Notes: generated from the sequence alone by a model not told the origin. Positions 13,532 through 21,826 are shown, counted from the first letter of the stretch. The stretch is DNA of 24,406 nt from an uncultured Haemophilus sp. (GCA_905205995.1 CAJLFU010000029.1:1-24406); one strand, 5' to 3'. Numbers and translations are program-made.

Positions 13532-14023
13532 ATGATTGATTACATTATCATTGGCATCATCGCATTTTCGATTATCGTGAGTTTATTACGTGGATTTGTG
13601 CGAGAGGTGATGTCCCTTGCAAGCTGGGTCGTTGCATTTATTGTCGCTAGCCAATTTTATCCTTATCTTGCCACTTATCTTACTCAAATCGAATCTGACT
13701 ACGTGCGTAATGGCACGGCAATCGGCATTTTATTTGTTTTAACCTTAATCGTCGGTGGCATTGTTAATTATGTGATTAGCCAATTAGTGGATAAAACAGG
13801 ACTTACCGGAACAGATCGTGTTCTCGGTGCGGCATTTGGCTTAATTCGTGGGGCGTTAATCGTTGCTGCGATCTTATTCTTCTTGGATACCTTCACTAAC
13901 TTTGAACAAACCGATTGGTGGAAAGAATCAAAATTAATTCCTCATTTCGGCTTCATTATTGAATGGTTCTTCCAACAACTACAAGCAAGTTCTAGTTTTT
14001 TAAACTCAACTTTTAAACAATAA
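13532..14023 (+). CDS. cvpA: CvpA family inner-membrane protein
   Basis: A 163-aa polytopic membrane protein (E. coli CvpA 162) with about four hydrophobic helices: residues 3-22, 28-45, 61-85 and 102-121. Conserved blocks are SLLRGFVREVMSL, IVGGIVNYVISQLVDKTGL and GTDRVLGAAFGLIRG. CvpA is named for a role in colicin V production and is linked to envelope homeostasis; its molecular function is unknown. ATG 13532 is preferred over the in-frame TTG at 13517: it matches the family N terminus, and GAGA lies about 8 bases upstream. purF follows after 14 bases under the shared PurR operator. Confidence 0.93.
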   Translation: MIDYIIIGIIAFSIIVSLLRGFVREVMSLASWVVAFIVASQFYPYLATYLTQIESDYVRNGTAIGILFVLTLIVGGIVNYVISQLVDKTGLTGTDRVLGAAFGLIRGALIVAAILFFLDTFTNFEQTDWWKESKLIPHFGFIIEWFFQQLQASSSFLNSTFKQ

Positions 14024-14037
14024 GGTAATCAATCAGT

Positions 14038-15555
14038 ATGTGTGGAATTGTCGGTATCGTTAGCCAAAATCCGGTTAATGAATCCATTTATGCAGCATTA
14101 ACGTTATTACAGCATCGAGGTCAAGATGCGGCGGGGATTGTCACAATCGATGATGAAAACCGCTTTCGTTTGCGTAAGGCTAATGGTCTTGTAAGCGATG
14201 TGTTCAGACAAGAGCATATGTTACGTTTACAAGGTCATGCAGGCCTCGGACATGTACGTTATCCAACAGCCGGCAGTTCAAGCGTATCTGAAGCGCAGCC
14301 TTTCTATGTTAACTCACCTTATGGTTTAAGCATTGTTCACAATGGTAACTTAACCAACTCAACCGAATTAAAAGATAAACTATTTAAAGAAGCGCGTCGT
14401 CATATAAATACCAATTCGGATTCAGAGCTTCTTCTCAATATTCTTGCTAATCATTTGGATAGAGTGAATAAATACCATCTCGATCCGCAAGATATTTTTA
14501 ATGCAATTCGTGCGACACACAAAGATATTCGTGGTGCTTATGCATGTTTAGCGATGATTATTGGACATGGTATGGTGGCATTTCGCGATCCATTTGGTAT
14601 TCGTCCACTCGTGTTAGGTAAACGAGAAGAAAATGGCTTTGTGGAATATATGTTTGCTTCTGAAAGTGTGGCATTAGACGTCGCAGGTTTTGAATTAGTG
14701 CGTGATGTTGCACCGGGTGAGGCGATTTATGTGACCTTTGATGGCCAGCTTTATGCTGAGCAGTGTGCAGAAAATGCGGTCTTAAATCCGTGTATTTTTG
14801 AATACGTGTACTTTGCTCGTCCTGATTCAACAATAGACGGTGTGTCTGTCTATGCGGCACGTGTTCACATGGGCGAACATTTAGGCAAAAAAATTGCAAA
14901 AGAATGGGTTGAGGAAGCAGACAATATTGATGTGGTGATTCCAGTTCCGGAAACTTCAACAGATATTGCTTTACAGATTGCGAAAATCTTAGGCAAACCT
15001 TATCGTCAAGGCTTTGTGAAAAACCGCTATGTTGGCCGTACATTTATTATGCCGGGCCAAGCACAACGTATTAGTTCAGTCCGTCGGAAGCTCAATACGA
15101 TTAAAGCAGAATTTAAAGATAAAAATGTGTTATTAGTTGATGATTCCATTGTTCGTGGCACAACATCCGAACAAATCGTGAGTATGGCTAGAGCAGCGGG
15201 TGCGAAGAAAATTTACTTTGCATCAGCCGCACCAGAAATTCGTTACCCGAATGTGTACGGCATTGATATGCCAACAAAACAAGAACTTATTGCCTATGGC
15301 CGTAATGTTGACGAAATTGCGAAATTAATTGGCGTAGATAAATTGGTTTTCCAAGATCTTGAGGCGTTAACTGAATCAGTACGCCAAGAAAACCCAGCCA
15401 TTCAAGGCTTTGATTGTTCTGTCTTTACTGGCGAATATATCACCGGCGATATCACACCAGAATATCTTGATAGCATTGCTTCTCAACGTAGTGATTCGGC
15501 AAAGAAAAAACGGGAAAAAGATGCAAGTAACCTTGAAATTCATAATGAAGGTTAA
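14038..15555 (+). CDS. purF: Amidophosphoribosyltransferase
   Basis: First committed step of purine synthesis: PRPP plus glutamine gives phosphoribosylamine. The 505-aa length equals E. coli PurF. The N terminus MCGIVGI exposes the catalytic Cys2 after Met removal. The class II glutaminase domain shows GHVRYPT (Arg74), HNGNLTN (101-107) and Asp128; the phosphoribosyltransferase domain has the PRPP loop VLLVDDSIVRGTT at 364-376. Glutamine hydrolysis and ammonia channelling are therefore expected to be intact. It is cotranscribed with cvpA and repressed through the PurR box. Two terminators follow. Confidence 0.97.
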   Translation: MCGIVGIVSQNPVNESIYAALTLLQHRGQDAAGIVTIDDENRFRLRKANGLVSDVFRQEHMLRLQGHAGLGHVRYPTAGSSSVSEAQPFYVNSPYGLSIVHNGNLTNSTELKDKLFKEARRHINTNSDSELLLNILANHLDRVNKYHLDPQDIFNAIRATHKDIRGAYACLAMIIGHGMVAFRDPFGIRPLVLGKREENGFVEYMFASESVALDVAGFELVRDVAPGEAIYVTFDGQLYAEQCAENAVLNPCIFEYVYFARPDSTIDGVSVYAARVHMGEHLGKKIAKEWVEEADNIDVVIPVPETSTDIALQIAKILGKPYRQGFVKNRYVGRTFIMPGQAQRISSVRRKLNTIKAEFKDKNVLLVDDSIVRGTTSEQIVSMARAAGAKKIYFASAAPEIRYPNVYGIDMPTKQELIAYGRNVDEIAKLIGVDKLVFQDLEALTESVRQENPAIQGFDCSVFTGEYITGDITPEYLDSIASQRSDSAKKKREKDASNLEIHNEG

Positions 15556-15572
15556 TCGCGTTTGAGATCGTA

Positions 15573-15610
15573 AAAAAGCACTAAATTCAATGAAGCGTTT
15601 AGTGCTTTTT
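15573..15610 (+). terminator. Rho-independent terminator after purF
   Basis: AAAAAGCACTAAA (15573-15585) pairs perfectly with TTTAGTGCTTTTT (15598-15610) across a 12-base loop, giving a 13-bp stem ending in T5 and followed by CTTTTT. Its A/T symmetry lets it act in both directions. Confidence 0.85.
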
Positions 15611-15631
15611 CTTTTTGATTAGATATAAAGA

Positions 15632-15674
15632 AAAATGACCGCACTTGATATATTCAAAGTGCGGTCATTTTTTA
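15632..15674. terminator. USS-dyad terminator between purF and dacB
   Basis: Opposed USSs (15638-15646 and 15657-15665) form a perfect 15-bp stem (15632-15646 with 15657-15671) with a 10-base loop and T-rich exits on both strands. It lies just after the dacB stop and serves the two converging genes. Confidence 0.92.
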
Positions 15675-15681
15675 ATGTATT

Positions 15682-17121
15682 TTAGTCTTTATAAAAATCA
15701 TTATAAAGTGTACTTTCAAATTGCACGAGTGGAGCGCGTTTCGTTTTACTTTCTAAATCGCCAGTGGAGTAACCATTGATGAATTGAACGAAAGCTACTT
15801 TCTCACCTCGCGCATTGGTCATAAAACCAGCAAGGTTATAAACACCTTTTAATGAGCCTGTTTTCGCGATGACATTTTTAACCAATGGTGGATTAATTAA
15901 GCCGCCGCGTCCGCTGATGGTTCCATCTACACCTGCAATCGGGAAAGTTTCCATTAAATGCAGTGTATCTTCATTTTTAGCGATGTACTCCAAAACAGAA
16001 AGCATGGTTTTCGGTGCAACCAAATTGTGACGAGAAAGGCCAGAACCATCAGCTAAAATGCTATTGCCAAATTTAATACCTTGTTTTTGTAATACTGATT
16101 TAACCGCCAATGTACCTAATTGGAATGAAGCAGGGCGCTTATAGTAATTGTAGGCTACCGCTCTAAATAAAGCATCTGCAATCTGGTTATCCGATTTTTT
16201 CATCATTTTTTTCAATAACTCAGGCAGCGGTTTTGATAAATGCTGTGCAAGTTTTTGCCCTTGCTGTGGTTTTTGAGGCTGTTTTACTTTACCCGAAAAT
16301 TCGATGCCAAGACGTTTTAATTGGCGTTGAATAATGGCAGCAGCGTAGGCATCTGGATCTTGTACTGCAAAACTAAGACCAAAAGGTTTTGCTTGACGCG
16401 CAATACAGCCTTTAACTTGATAGCGATTATTGTCATGAACGACAACGTCTAATTGGCAATAACCGGCTTCTTGTTGATCTGCAATATATACTTGTCCGAA
16501 AACTTGAATCGGGAATTGTGCAGGGACGTTAATTTTTACGGTTTCACCTACAGGTTGATTCGCATCCAGTTCTGCATAGAAACAGTTATTATCGATATTT
16601 GCCGCTGCAGGAGGAGAGTTAAAGCACATGGTGAGATCGTTCCAAATCCAACCTAATCCACGGTCGTGGCTCGCAAATACAGAGGTATCTAACACGAGAT
16701 CGCCATTAATTTTCTGAATACCTTGATTTTTTAAGTTAGCGAGTAGGGTGTAAAGTTGTCCACTGGTGAGATCGGGGTCGCCAGTAAACTGCACAACAAG
16801 ATCACCTTCTAAGATATTATTCTGAATTTTTCCGTTACTTAAAAGTGAAGTCTCAAACTGGAAAGCATCGCCCAATACCAATTTAGCCGCTACAGCGGTA
16901 AAGACTTTTTGCGTACTGGCTGGCAACATAAAGGTTGAACCATTGTAATCGGCAATAATTTGATCTTTATTGAGGTTTTTGGCAATGATGCCAGCCGATG
17001 CACCTTCCGGTAAATATTGGGTGATTGAAGTGACATCAACTTCAGCTATAGAAGAAAAAGAAAATCCGAGTGTGATAAATGCTGCTTTAAGTGCGGTCGA
17101 AATGGAAGATTTTTTACTCAT
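15682..17121 (-). CDS. dacB: D-alanyl-D-alanine carboxypeptidase/endopeptidase PBP4
   Basis: Periplasmic low-molecular-weight class C penicillin-binding protein that trims and cleaves peptidoglycan cross-links. It is 479 aa (E. coli 477) with a signal peptide ending near residue 26 (FSSIA). The acyl-serine motifs are SxxK at Ser69 (ASTQK), SDN at 310-312 and KTGS at 420-423. The long insert between SxxK and SDN is typical of PBP4. No clear Shine-Dalgarno sequence precedes the start. A USS (17089-17097) is embedded in the signal-peptide codons. It is divergent from greA and convergent with purF. Confidence 0.96.
   Translation of the reverse strand: MSKKSSISTALKAAFITLGFSFSSIAEVDVTSITQYLPEGASAGIIAKNLNKDQIIADYNGSTFMLPASTQKVFTAVAAKLVLGDAFQFETSLLSNGKIQNNILEGDLVVQFTGDPDLTSGQLYTLLANLKNQGIQKINGDLVLDTSVFASHDRGLGWIWNDLTMCFNSPPAAANIDNNCFYAELDANQPVGETVKINVPAQFPIQVFGQVYIADQQEAGYCQLDVVVHDNNRYQVKGCIARQAKPFGLSFAVQDPDAYAAAIIQRQLKRLGIEFSGKVKQPQKPQQGQKLAQHLSKPLPELLKKMMKKSDNQIADALFRAVAYNYYKRPASFQLGTLAVKSVLQKQGIKFGNSILADGSGLSRHNLVAPKTMLSVLEYIAKNEDTLHLMETFPIAGVDGTISGRGGLINPPLVKNVIAKTGSLKGVYNLAGFMTNARGEKVAFVQFINGYSTGDLESKTKRAPLVQFESTLYNDFYKD
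17089..17097 (+). other. DNA uptake signal sequence (USS)
   Basis: Perfect AAGTGCGGT; read on the dacB strand it encodes Thr-Ala-Leu within the signal peptide. Confidence 0.9.
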
Positions 17122-17211
17122 TTTAGTACTGTTCTAGTTGCTATTTTTCTTAAGACGGATAATAATAAGCTCCGAACTCAATTGAGTAAATCATTTTTTA
17201 TTTTTCATTGG

Positions 17212-17251
17212 CTACGGCAAGGTTGCAAGACGTTGTCGTGGTTTTGTTTTT
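17212..17251 (+). terminator. Terminator-like hairpin in the greA leader
   Basis: CTACGGCAA (17212-17220) can pair with TTGTCGTGG (17233-17241) over 9 bp including two G:U pairs, with a 12-base loop, followed directly by TTTTGTTTTT. It ends 21 bases before the greA start. In E. coli a terminator in the greA leader generates the GraL small RNAs; an analogous attenuator is inferred. Confidence 0.6.
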
Positions 17252-17272
17252 ACCAAATTTCAAGGAAAAAGA

Positions 17273-17749
17273 ATGAAACAAATTCCAATGACCGTGCGCG
17301 GTGCGGAGTTATTACGAGAAGAATTAGATTTCTTAAAAAATGAGCGTCGCCCAGAAATTATCAAGGCGATTGCTGAAGCACGTGAGCACGGCGACTTAAA
17401 AGAAAATGCAGAATATCACGCCGCGCGTGAGCAACAAGGTTTTTGCGAGGGACGTATTCAAGAGATTGAAGGCAAACTTGCAAATTGTCAGGTTATCGAT
17501 GTCACTAAATTGCCGAATAACGGTAAAGTTATTTTTGGCGCCACAGTTGTATTAGTGAATACCGATACCGATGAAGAAGTGACTTATCAAATCGTAGGTG
17601 ATGATGAGGCAGATATTAAATCAGGTTTGATTTCTGTGAATTCACCGATTGCCCGTGGTTTGATAGGCAAAGAGTTGGATGATACCGTGAATATCACCAC
17701 ACCAGGTGGAACGGTTGAGTTCGAGATTATTGAAGTTAATTACATCTAA
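17273..17749 (+). CDS. greA: Transcription elongation factor GreA
   Basis: GreA enters the RNA polymerase secondary channel and stimulates cleavage of backtracked RNA. The 158-aa length is the family norm. The N-terminal coiled coil (about 8-75) carries the acidic tip GDLKENAEYH with Asp41 and Glu44. The C-terminal globular domain contains VNSPIARGLIGKELDDTV. The start is preceded by AAGGA. The gene is divergent from dacB and convergent with yhbY, as in related genomes. Confidence 0.97.
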   Translation: MKQIPMTVRGAELLREELDFLKNERRPEIIKAIAEAREHGDLKENAEYHAAREQQGFCEGRIQEIEGKLANCQVIDVTKLPNNGKVIFGATVVLVNTDTDEEVTYQIVGDDEADIKSGLISVNSPIARGLIGKELDDTVNITTPGGTVEFEIIEVNYI

Positions 17750-17775
17750 AAAACATCCCCTCAAATTGAGGGGAT
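17748..17775. terminator. Shared terminator between greA and yhbY
   Basis: ATCCCCTCAA (17755-17764) and TTGAGGGGAT (17766-17775) form a near-perfect palindrome. The minus-strand exit is TGTTTTTT, so it is a good terminator for yhbY; the plus-strand exit lacks a strong U-run. Confidence 0.8.
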
Positions 17776-17780
17776 AACAA

Positions 17781-18080
17781 TTATTTACGAGGCAGCTGTA
17801 TTTTGCCTTCTTCGCTTGGTCTATAAAGAACCAAAATATGTCCGATAGTTTGAACGTTAGATGATTGTGTTTCACGCACGATCGCATCGATGATCAATTG
17901 TTTGGTTTCACGATCTGCACCAGCAATTTTCACTTTGATGAGTTCGTGATGATTTAATGCATTATCGATTTCGGCTAATACCCCTTCGGTTAAGCCGTTA
18001 CCGCCAAGCATGACGACAGGACTAAGGTGATGAGCGAGTCCTTTTAAAAATTGTTTTTGTTTTGTTGATAAAATTGTCAT
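17781..18080 (-). CDS. yhbY: CRM-domain ribosome assembly RNA-binding protein YhbY
   Basis: A 99-aa CRM (CRS1-YhbY) domain protein associated with pre-50S ribosomal subunits. Conserved blocks are LSTKQKQFLKGLAHHLSP, VMLGGNGLTEGVLAEI (the CRM GxxG loop), and HHELIKVKIAGADRETK. The ATG at 18080 is chosen because it matches the family N terminus and has AAAGGA upstream. A start 11 codons further upstream would add unconserved residues. It lies opposite rlmE; both gene products act on the large ribosomal subunit. Confidence 0.93.
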   Translation of the reverse strand: MTILSTKQKQFLKGLAHHLSPVVMLGGNGLTEGVLAEIDNALNHHELIKVKIAGADRETKQLIIDAIVRETQSSNVQTIGHILVLYRPSEEGKIQLPRK

Positions 18081-18246
18081 AAGGAGTCCTTTAATAAAAT
18101 GAATATTTGTCATGAAGAGACCGAAAAAAGCGGTCAGAAAAAATGTGGTTTTTCAGCACTTTTTGGTAAGTCTAGCCTTGAATTTGGCAGATTGTACCCA
18201 AATATAGATGAAACTACTACAAAAAATAGTACAAAAGATAGAGTTT

Positions 18247-18879
18247 ATGGGAAAGAAAAAACGTTCAGCGAGTTCTTCTCGTTGGCTAAACGAACATTTT
18301 AAAGATCCGTTTGTTCAGAAAGCACACAAGCAAAAATTACGCTCTCGTGCTTACTTTAAACTAGATGAGATTCAACAAACAGATAAATTGTTCAAGCCAG
18401 GAATGACCGTAGTTGATCTCGGTGCTGCTCCAGGAGGTTGGTCACAATATGTCGTGAGCCAAATCGGTGGAAAAGGAAGAGTCATTGCGTGCGATATTTT
18501 GGATATGAATCCAATTGTCGGCGTTGATTTTTTACAAGGCGATTTCCGTGATGAAAACGTGCTGAATGCATTATTAGAACGTGTTGGGGAAGCTAAAGTT
18601 GATGTAGTGATGTCCGATATGGCACCGAATTTTAGTGGTATGCCATCGGTTGATATTCCGCGAGCAATGTATTTAGTGGAACTGGCTTTAGATATGTGTA
18701 AGCAAGTTTTGGCGAAAAAAGGCAGTTTTGTGGTCAAAGTATTCCAGGGGGAAGGCTTCGATGAGTATTTGCGTGAAATTCGTTCACTGTTTAGTGTGGT
18801 AAAAGTACGTAAGCCAGAGGCCTCTCGTGGACGTTCGCGCGAAGTTTATATTGTAGCGAGTGGTTATAAAGGTGAATAA
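18247..18879 (+). CDS. rlmE: 23S rRNA 2'-O-ribose U2552 methyltransferase RlmE
   Basis: SAM-dependent enzyme (RrmJ/FtsJ) that methylates U2552 in the 23S rRNA A loop during late 50S assembly. From ATG 18247 it is 210 aa (E. coli 209). The SAM motif is VVDLGAAPGGWSQ (55-67), and the K-D-K-E catalytic tetrad is Lys38, Asp124, Lys164 and Glu199. A longer reading from 18208 is rejected: the MGKKKRSASSSRWL start matches the family. ftsH follows after 83 bases, the classic rlmE-ftsH pair. Confidence 0.97.
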   Translation: MGKKKRSASSSRWLNEHFKDPFVQKAHKQKLRSRAYFKLDEIQQTDKLFKPGMTVVDLGAAPGGWSQYVVSQIGGKGRVIACDILDMNPIVGVDFLQGDFRDENVLNALLERVGEAKVDVVMSDMAPNFSGMPSVDIPRAMYLVELALDMCKQVLAKKGSFVVKVFQGEGFDEYLREIRSLFSVVKVRKPEASRGRSREVYIVASGYKGE

Positions 18880-18962
18880 TTGCTTTGATAGCTTTTCATT
18901 GTGTCACGGATGAGATAGTATCTCGTTTTATTTTAATTAACTTAAGAAAGGCAGGTTAAACC

Positions 18963-20870
18963 TTGAACGATATGGTCAAAAATCTAGTTCTATGGGTTGT
19001 GGTCGCAGTTGTCATGATGACGGCTTACCAAAGTTTTAACTCCAATGGCGTGAGTGACTCAACAGATTACACAACTTTTGTGTATGATGTGAGTAATAGT
19101 CAAGTGAAAGAAGCGCGTTTTGATGCGAATGAAATCACTGTGACCAAAAATGACGGTTCTAAATATATGACCGTCATGCCACCGTTGGAAGATAAAAAAC
19201 TCTTAGATGACTTATTAAATAAAAAAGTCAAAATCGAAGGTACGCCTTTTGAAAAACGTAGTTTACTATCACAAATTTTGATTTCTTGGTTCCCGATGCT
19301 CTTCCTTGTTGGAGTATGGATTTTCTTCATGCGCCAAATGCAAGGTGGTGGCGGCAAAGCCATGAGCTTTGGTAAAAGCCGCGCGAAAATGCTGAACCAA
19401 GACCAAATCAAAGTCACTTTTGCTGATGTCGCAGGTTGTGATGAAGCAAAAGAAGAAGTGGGTGAAGTGGTTGATTTCTTGCGTGAACCGAAAAAATTCC
19501 AAAACCTGGGTGGTAAAATTCCAAAAGGTATTTTGATGGTTGGCCCTCCTGGTACAGGTAAAACTTTATTAGCTAAGGCTATTGCGGGTGAAGCAAAAGT
19601 ACCTTTCTTTACGATTTCAGGTTCTGACTTTGTGGAGATGTTTGTGGGTGTTGGTGCTTCTCGTGTACGTGATATGTTTGAGCAAGCAAAGAAAAATGCA
19701 CCATGCTTAATCTTTATTGATGAAATCGATGCGGTAGGCCGCCAACGTGGAGCAGGCTTAGGTGGTGGGCACGATGAGCGTGAACAAACCCTTAACCAGA
19801 TGTTAGTTGAAATGGATGGATTTGGTGGTAACGAAGGCGTAATCGTTATTGCAGCAACGAACCGTCCAGATGTACTTGATCCTGCATTAACTCGTCCAGG
19901 CCGTTTTGACCGTCAAGTTGTCGTAGGTTTACCTGATGTTAAAGGTCGTGAGCAAATTTTAAAAGTACACATGCGTAAAGTCCCTGTGGCTGATGATGTA
20001 GATGCTATGACACTTGCTCGTGGTACACCAGGTTATTCAGGTGCGGATTTAGCGAACTTGGTTAATGAAGCGGCATTATTTGCTGCTCGTAGCAATAAAC
20101 GCACTGTATCAATGCTTGAGTTTGAAAAAGCAAAAGATAAGATCAATATGGGCCCTGAGCGTCGTACCATGATCATGACGGATAAACAAAAAGAATCAAC
20201 AGCATACCATGAAGCTGGTCATGCCATTGTTGGTTACTTAGTGCCCGAACATGATCCGGTACATAAAGTCACGATTATTCCTCGTGGCCGCGCATTAGGT
20301 GTGACTTTCTTCTTACCTGAAGGTGATCAAATTAGTATCAGCCAAAAACAATTAGAAAGTAAACTTTCAACACTTTATGCAGGACGTTTAGCAGAAGATT
20401 TGATTTACGGTGAAGAAAATATTTCTACTGGTGCATCTAACGATATTAAAGTGGCAACCAATATTGCACGTAATATGGTGACCCAATGGGGCTTCTCAGA
20501 TAAACTTGGTCCGATTCTTTATACCGAAGATGAAGGTGAGGTATTCTTAGGCCGCTCAATGGCGAAAGCAAAACATATGTCTGATGAAACGGCGCATGCG
20601 ATTGATGAAGAAGTACGTGCGATTGTAAATCGTAACTATGCGAGAGCAAGACAGATTTTGATCGACAATATGGATATTCTTCACGCCATGAAAGATGCGT
20701 TAGTGAAATATGAAACCATTGAAGAAGAACAAATCAAACAGCTAATGAATCGTGAGCCTGTTACACCACCATCTGGTTGGGAGGATAACAAAGACACGAG
20801 CTCGAAAGCTAAGCCGCAAGAAGAAACTACAGAAAGTGCGGTTAATCATTCAGAAGATTCTGAAGAGTAA
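18963..20870 (+). CDS. ftsH: ATP-dependent zinc metalloprotease FtsH
   Basis: Membrane-anchored AAA+ protease that degrades misfolded membrane proteins and regulators such as LpxC in E. coli. It is 635 aa with transmembrane helices at about 7-24 and 105-124 flanking a periplasmic domain. Walker A is GPPGTGKT (194-201), Walker B is LIFIDEID (249-256), the second region of homology ends in RPGRFDR (311-317), and the zinc site is HEAGH (416-420) with Asp494. I favour the TTG start at 18963 because AAAGGCAGG (18947-18955) is 7 bases upstream; the ATG at 18972 (MVKNLVLW) would be 16 away. The last 30 residues form an acidic, disordered-looking tail with a USS (20834-20842). Confidence 0.96.
   Translation: MNDMVKNLVLWVVVAVVMMTAYQSFNSNGVSDSTDYTTFVYDVSNSQVKEARFDANEITVTKNDGSKYMTVMPPLEDKKLLDDLLNKKVKIEGTPFEKRSLLSQILISWFPMLFLVGVWIFFMRQMQGGGGKAMSFGKSRAKMLNQDQIKVTFADVAGCDEAKEEVGEVVDFLREPKKFQNLGGKIPKGILMVGPPGTGKTLLAKAIAGEAKVPFFTISGSDFVEMFVGVGASRVRDMFEQAKKNAPCLIFIDEIDAVGRQRGAGLGGGHDEREQTLNQMLVEMDGFGGNEGVIVIAATNRPDVLDPALTRPGRFDRQVVVGLPDVKGREQILKVHMRKVPVADDVDAMTLARGTPGYSGADLANLVNEAALFAARSNKRTVSMLEFEKAKDKINMGPERRTMIMTDKQKESTAYHEAGHAIVGYLVPEHDPVHKVTIIPRGRALGVTFFLPEGDQISISQKQLESKLSTLYAGRLAEDLIYGEENISTGASNDIKVATNIARNMVTQWGFSDKLGPILYTEDEGEVFLGRSMAKAKHMSDETAHAIDEEVRAIVNRNYARARQILIDNMDILHAMKDALVKYETIEEEQIKQLMNREPVTPPSGWEDNKDTSSKAKPQEETTESAVNHSEDSEE
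20834..20842 (+). other. DNA uptake signal sequence (USS)
   Basis: Perfect AAGTGCGGT in the codons of the variable FtsH C-terminal tail. Confidence 0.9.
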
Positions 20871-20874
20871 AAAT

Positions 20875-20903
20875 AAAGCCTTCCTAATTAGGAAGGCTTT
20901 TTT
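20875..20903 (+). terminator. Rho-independent terminator after ftsH
   Basis: A perfect 10-bp stem (AAAGCCTTCC, 20875-20884, with GGAAGGCTTT, 20891-20900) and loop TAATTA run into a T6 tract. Confidence 0.93.
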
Positions 20904-20916
20904 ATTTATAATGTCA

Positions 20917-20945
20917 TTCTTTTCATCACTATATTCCGTTATAAT
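20917..20945 (+). promoter_or_regulatory. Candidate folP promoter
   Basis: A perfect -10 hexamer TATAAT (20940-20945) lies 17 bases after a weak -35 (TTCTTT). It sits between the ftsH terminator and folP, so folP-glmM probably has its own start. Confidence 0.55.
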
Positions 20946-20974
20946 CTAGCCTTTAAAATTTGATTTAAAAATTG

Positions 20975-20983
20975 ACCGCACTT
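20975..20983 (-). other. DNA uptake signal sequence (USS) at the folP ribosome-binding region
   Basis: Perfect ACCGCACTT ends one base before the folP ATG and occupies the place where a Shine-Dalgarno sequence would be. Confidence 0.9.
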
Positions 20984-20984
20984 T

Positions 20985-21812
20985 ATGAAACTTTATGCGA
21001 ATAACAAATGTCTAGATTTATCATTCCCTCAAATTATGGGGATTTTGAATTTCACGCCCGATTCATTTTCAGATAGCGGACAGTTTTTTAGTCTAGACAA
21101 GGCATTATTTCAAGTTGAAAAAATGCTCAAAGAAGGTGCAACAATTATTGATATTGGCGGAGAATCAACTCGATCAATGGCAGAAGAAGTGCCTGAAACT
21201 GAAGAGTTGCAACGAGTGATACCTCTTGTTGAAGCCGTGCAAAAACGTTTTGATTGTTGGATTTCAGTGGATACCTCTAAAGCAATTGTGATGCAAGAAG
21301 CGGCTAAGGTCGGCATGGATTTAATCAATGATATTCGAGCTTTACGTGAACCAGGTGCACTCGAAATAGCAGGACAGTTGAATTTACCCACTTGTATCAT
21401 GCACATGCAAGGACAACCACGCACAATGCAGACTAATCCGCATTATGATGATGTAGTCCAAGATGTTTATCAGTTTTTAGAAGCTCGGACTCAAGCTTGT
21501 CTAGAGGCAGGAATTGCCAAAGAAAATATTATTTGGGATATGGGGTTTGGTTTTGGTAAGACCGTGCAGCATAATTATAAACTTTTACAGCAGTTAGCTC
21601 ACTTTTGTGAAAGTGGTTATCCCATTTTAGCAGGCCTTTCACGTAAATCGATGATTGGTGCCGTATTAGATAAACCCGTGACTGAACGTGTTGTGGGAAG
21701 TGTAGCTGGTGCACTAATTGCTGCTCAAAATGGAGCGACAATTTTACGCGTGCATGATGTGGCAGCAACGGCAGATGCTTTGAAAGTATGGCAAGCAACG
21801 CAACAAGCGTAA
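20985..21812 (+). CDS. folP: Dihydropteroate synthase
   Basis: Condenses pABA with the pterin pyrophosphate in folate synthesis; the target of sulfonamides. The 275-aa TIM barrel shows GILNFTPDSFSD (19-30), IDIGGESTR (55-63), ISVDTSK, NDIRALREPGA, MHMQGQPRTMQ, FGFGKT, GLSRKSMIG and RVHDV. Position 64 is Ser where E. coli has Pro64 (STRPG becomes STRSM). The usual DPGFGFGK motif reads DMGFGFGK. There is no Shine-Dalgarno sequence: a USS fills the upstream region, and a second in-frame ATG follows at codon 5-like distance only out of frame. Gene order ftsH-folP-glmM is conserved with E. coli. Confidence 0.95.
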   Translation: MKLYANNKCLDLSFPQIMGILNFTPDSFSDSGQFFSLDKALFQVEKMLKEGATIIDIGGESTRSMAEEVPETEELQRVIPLVEAVQKRFDCWISVDTSKAIVMQEAAKVGMDLINDIRALREPGALEIAGQLNLPTCIMHMQGQPRTMQTNPHYDDVVQDVYQFLEARTQACLEAGIAKENIIWDMGFGFGKTVQHNYKLLQQLAHFCESGYPILAGLSRKSMIGAVLDKPVTERVVGSVAGALIAAQNGATILRVHDVAATADALKVWQATQQA

Positions 21813-21826
21813 GAATAGATTTTATA

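Noticed and set aside
14558..15043. 161-codon minus-strand frame inside purF
   Set aside because: Antisense of conserved PurF sequence, Gln/His-rich low-complexity translation without family features.
18099..18302. 67-codon plus-strand frame between yhbY and rlmE
   Set aside because: Overlaps the start of rlmE in another frame, has no homology I recognise, and covers the divergent promoter region.
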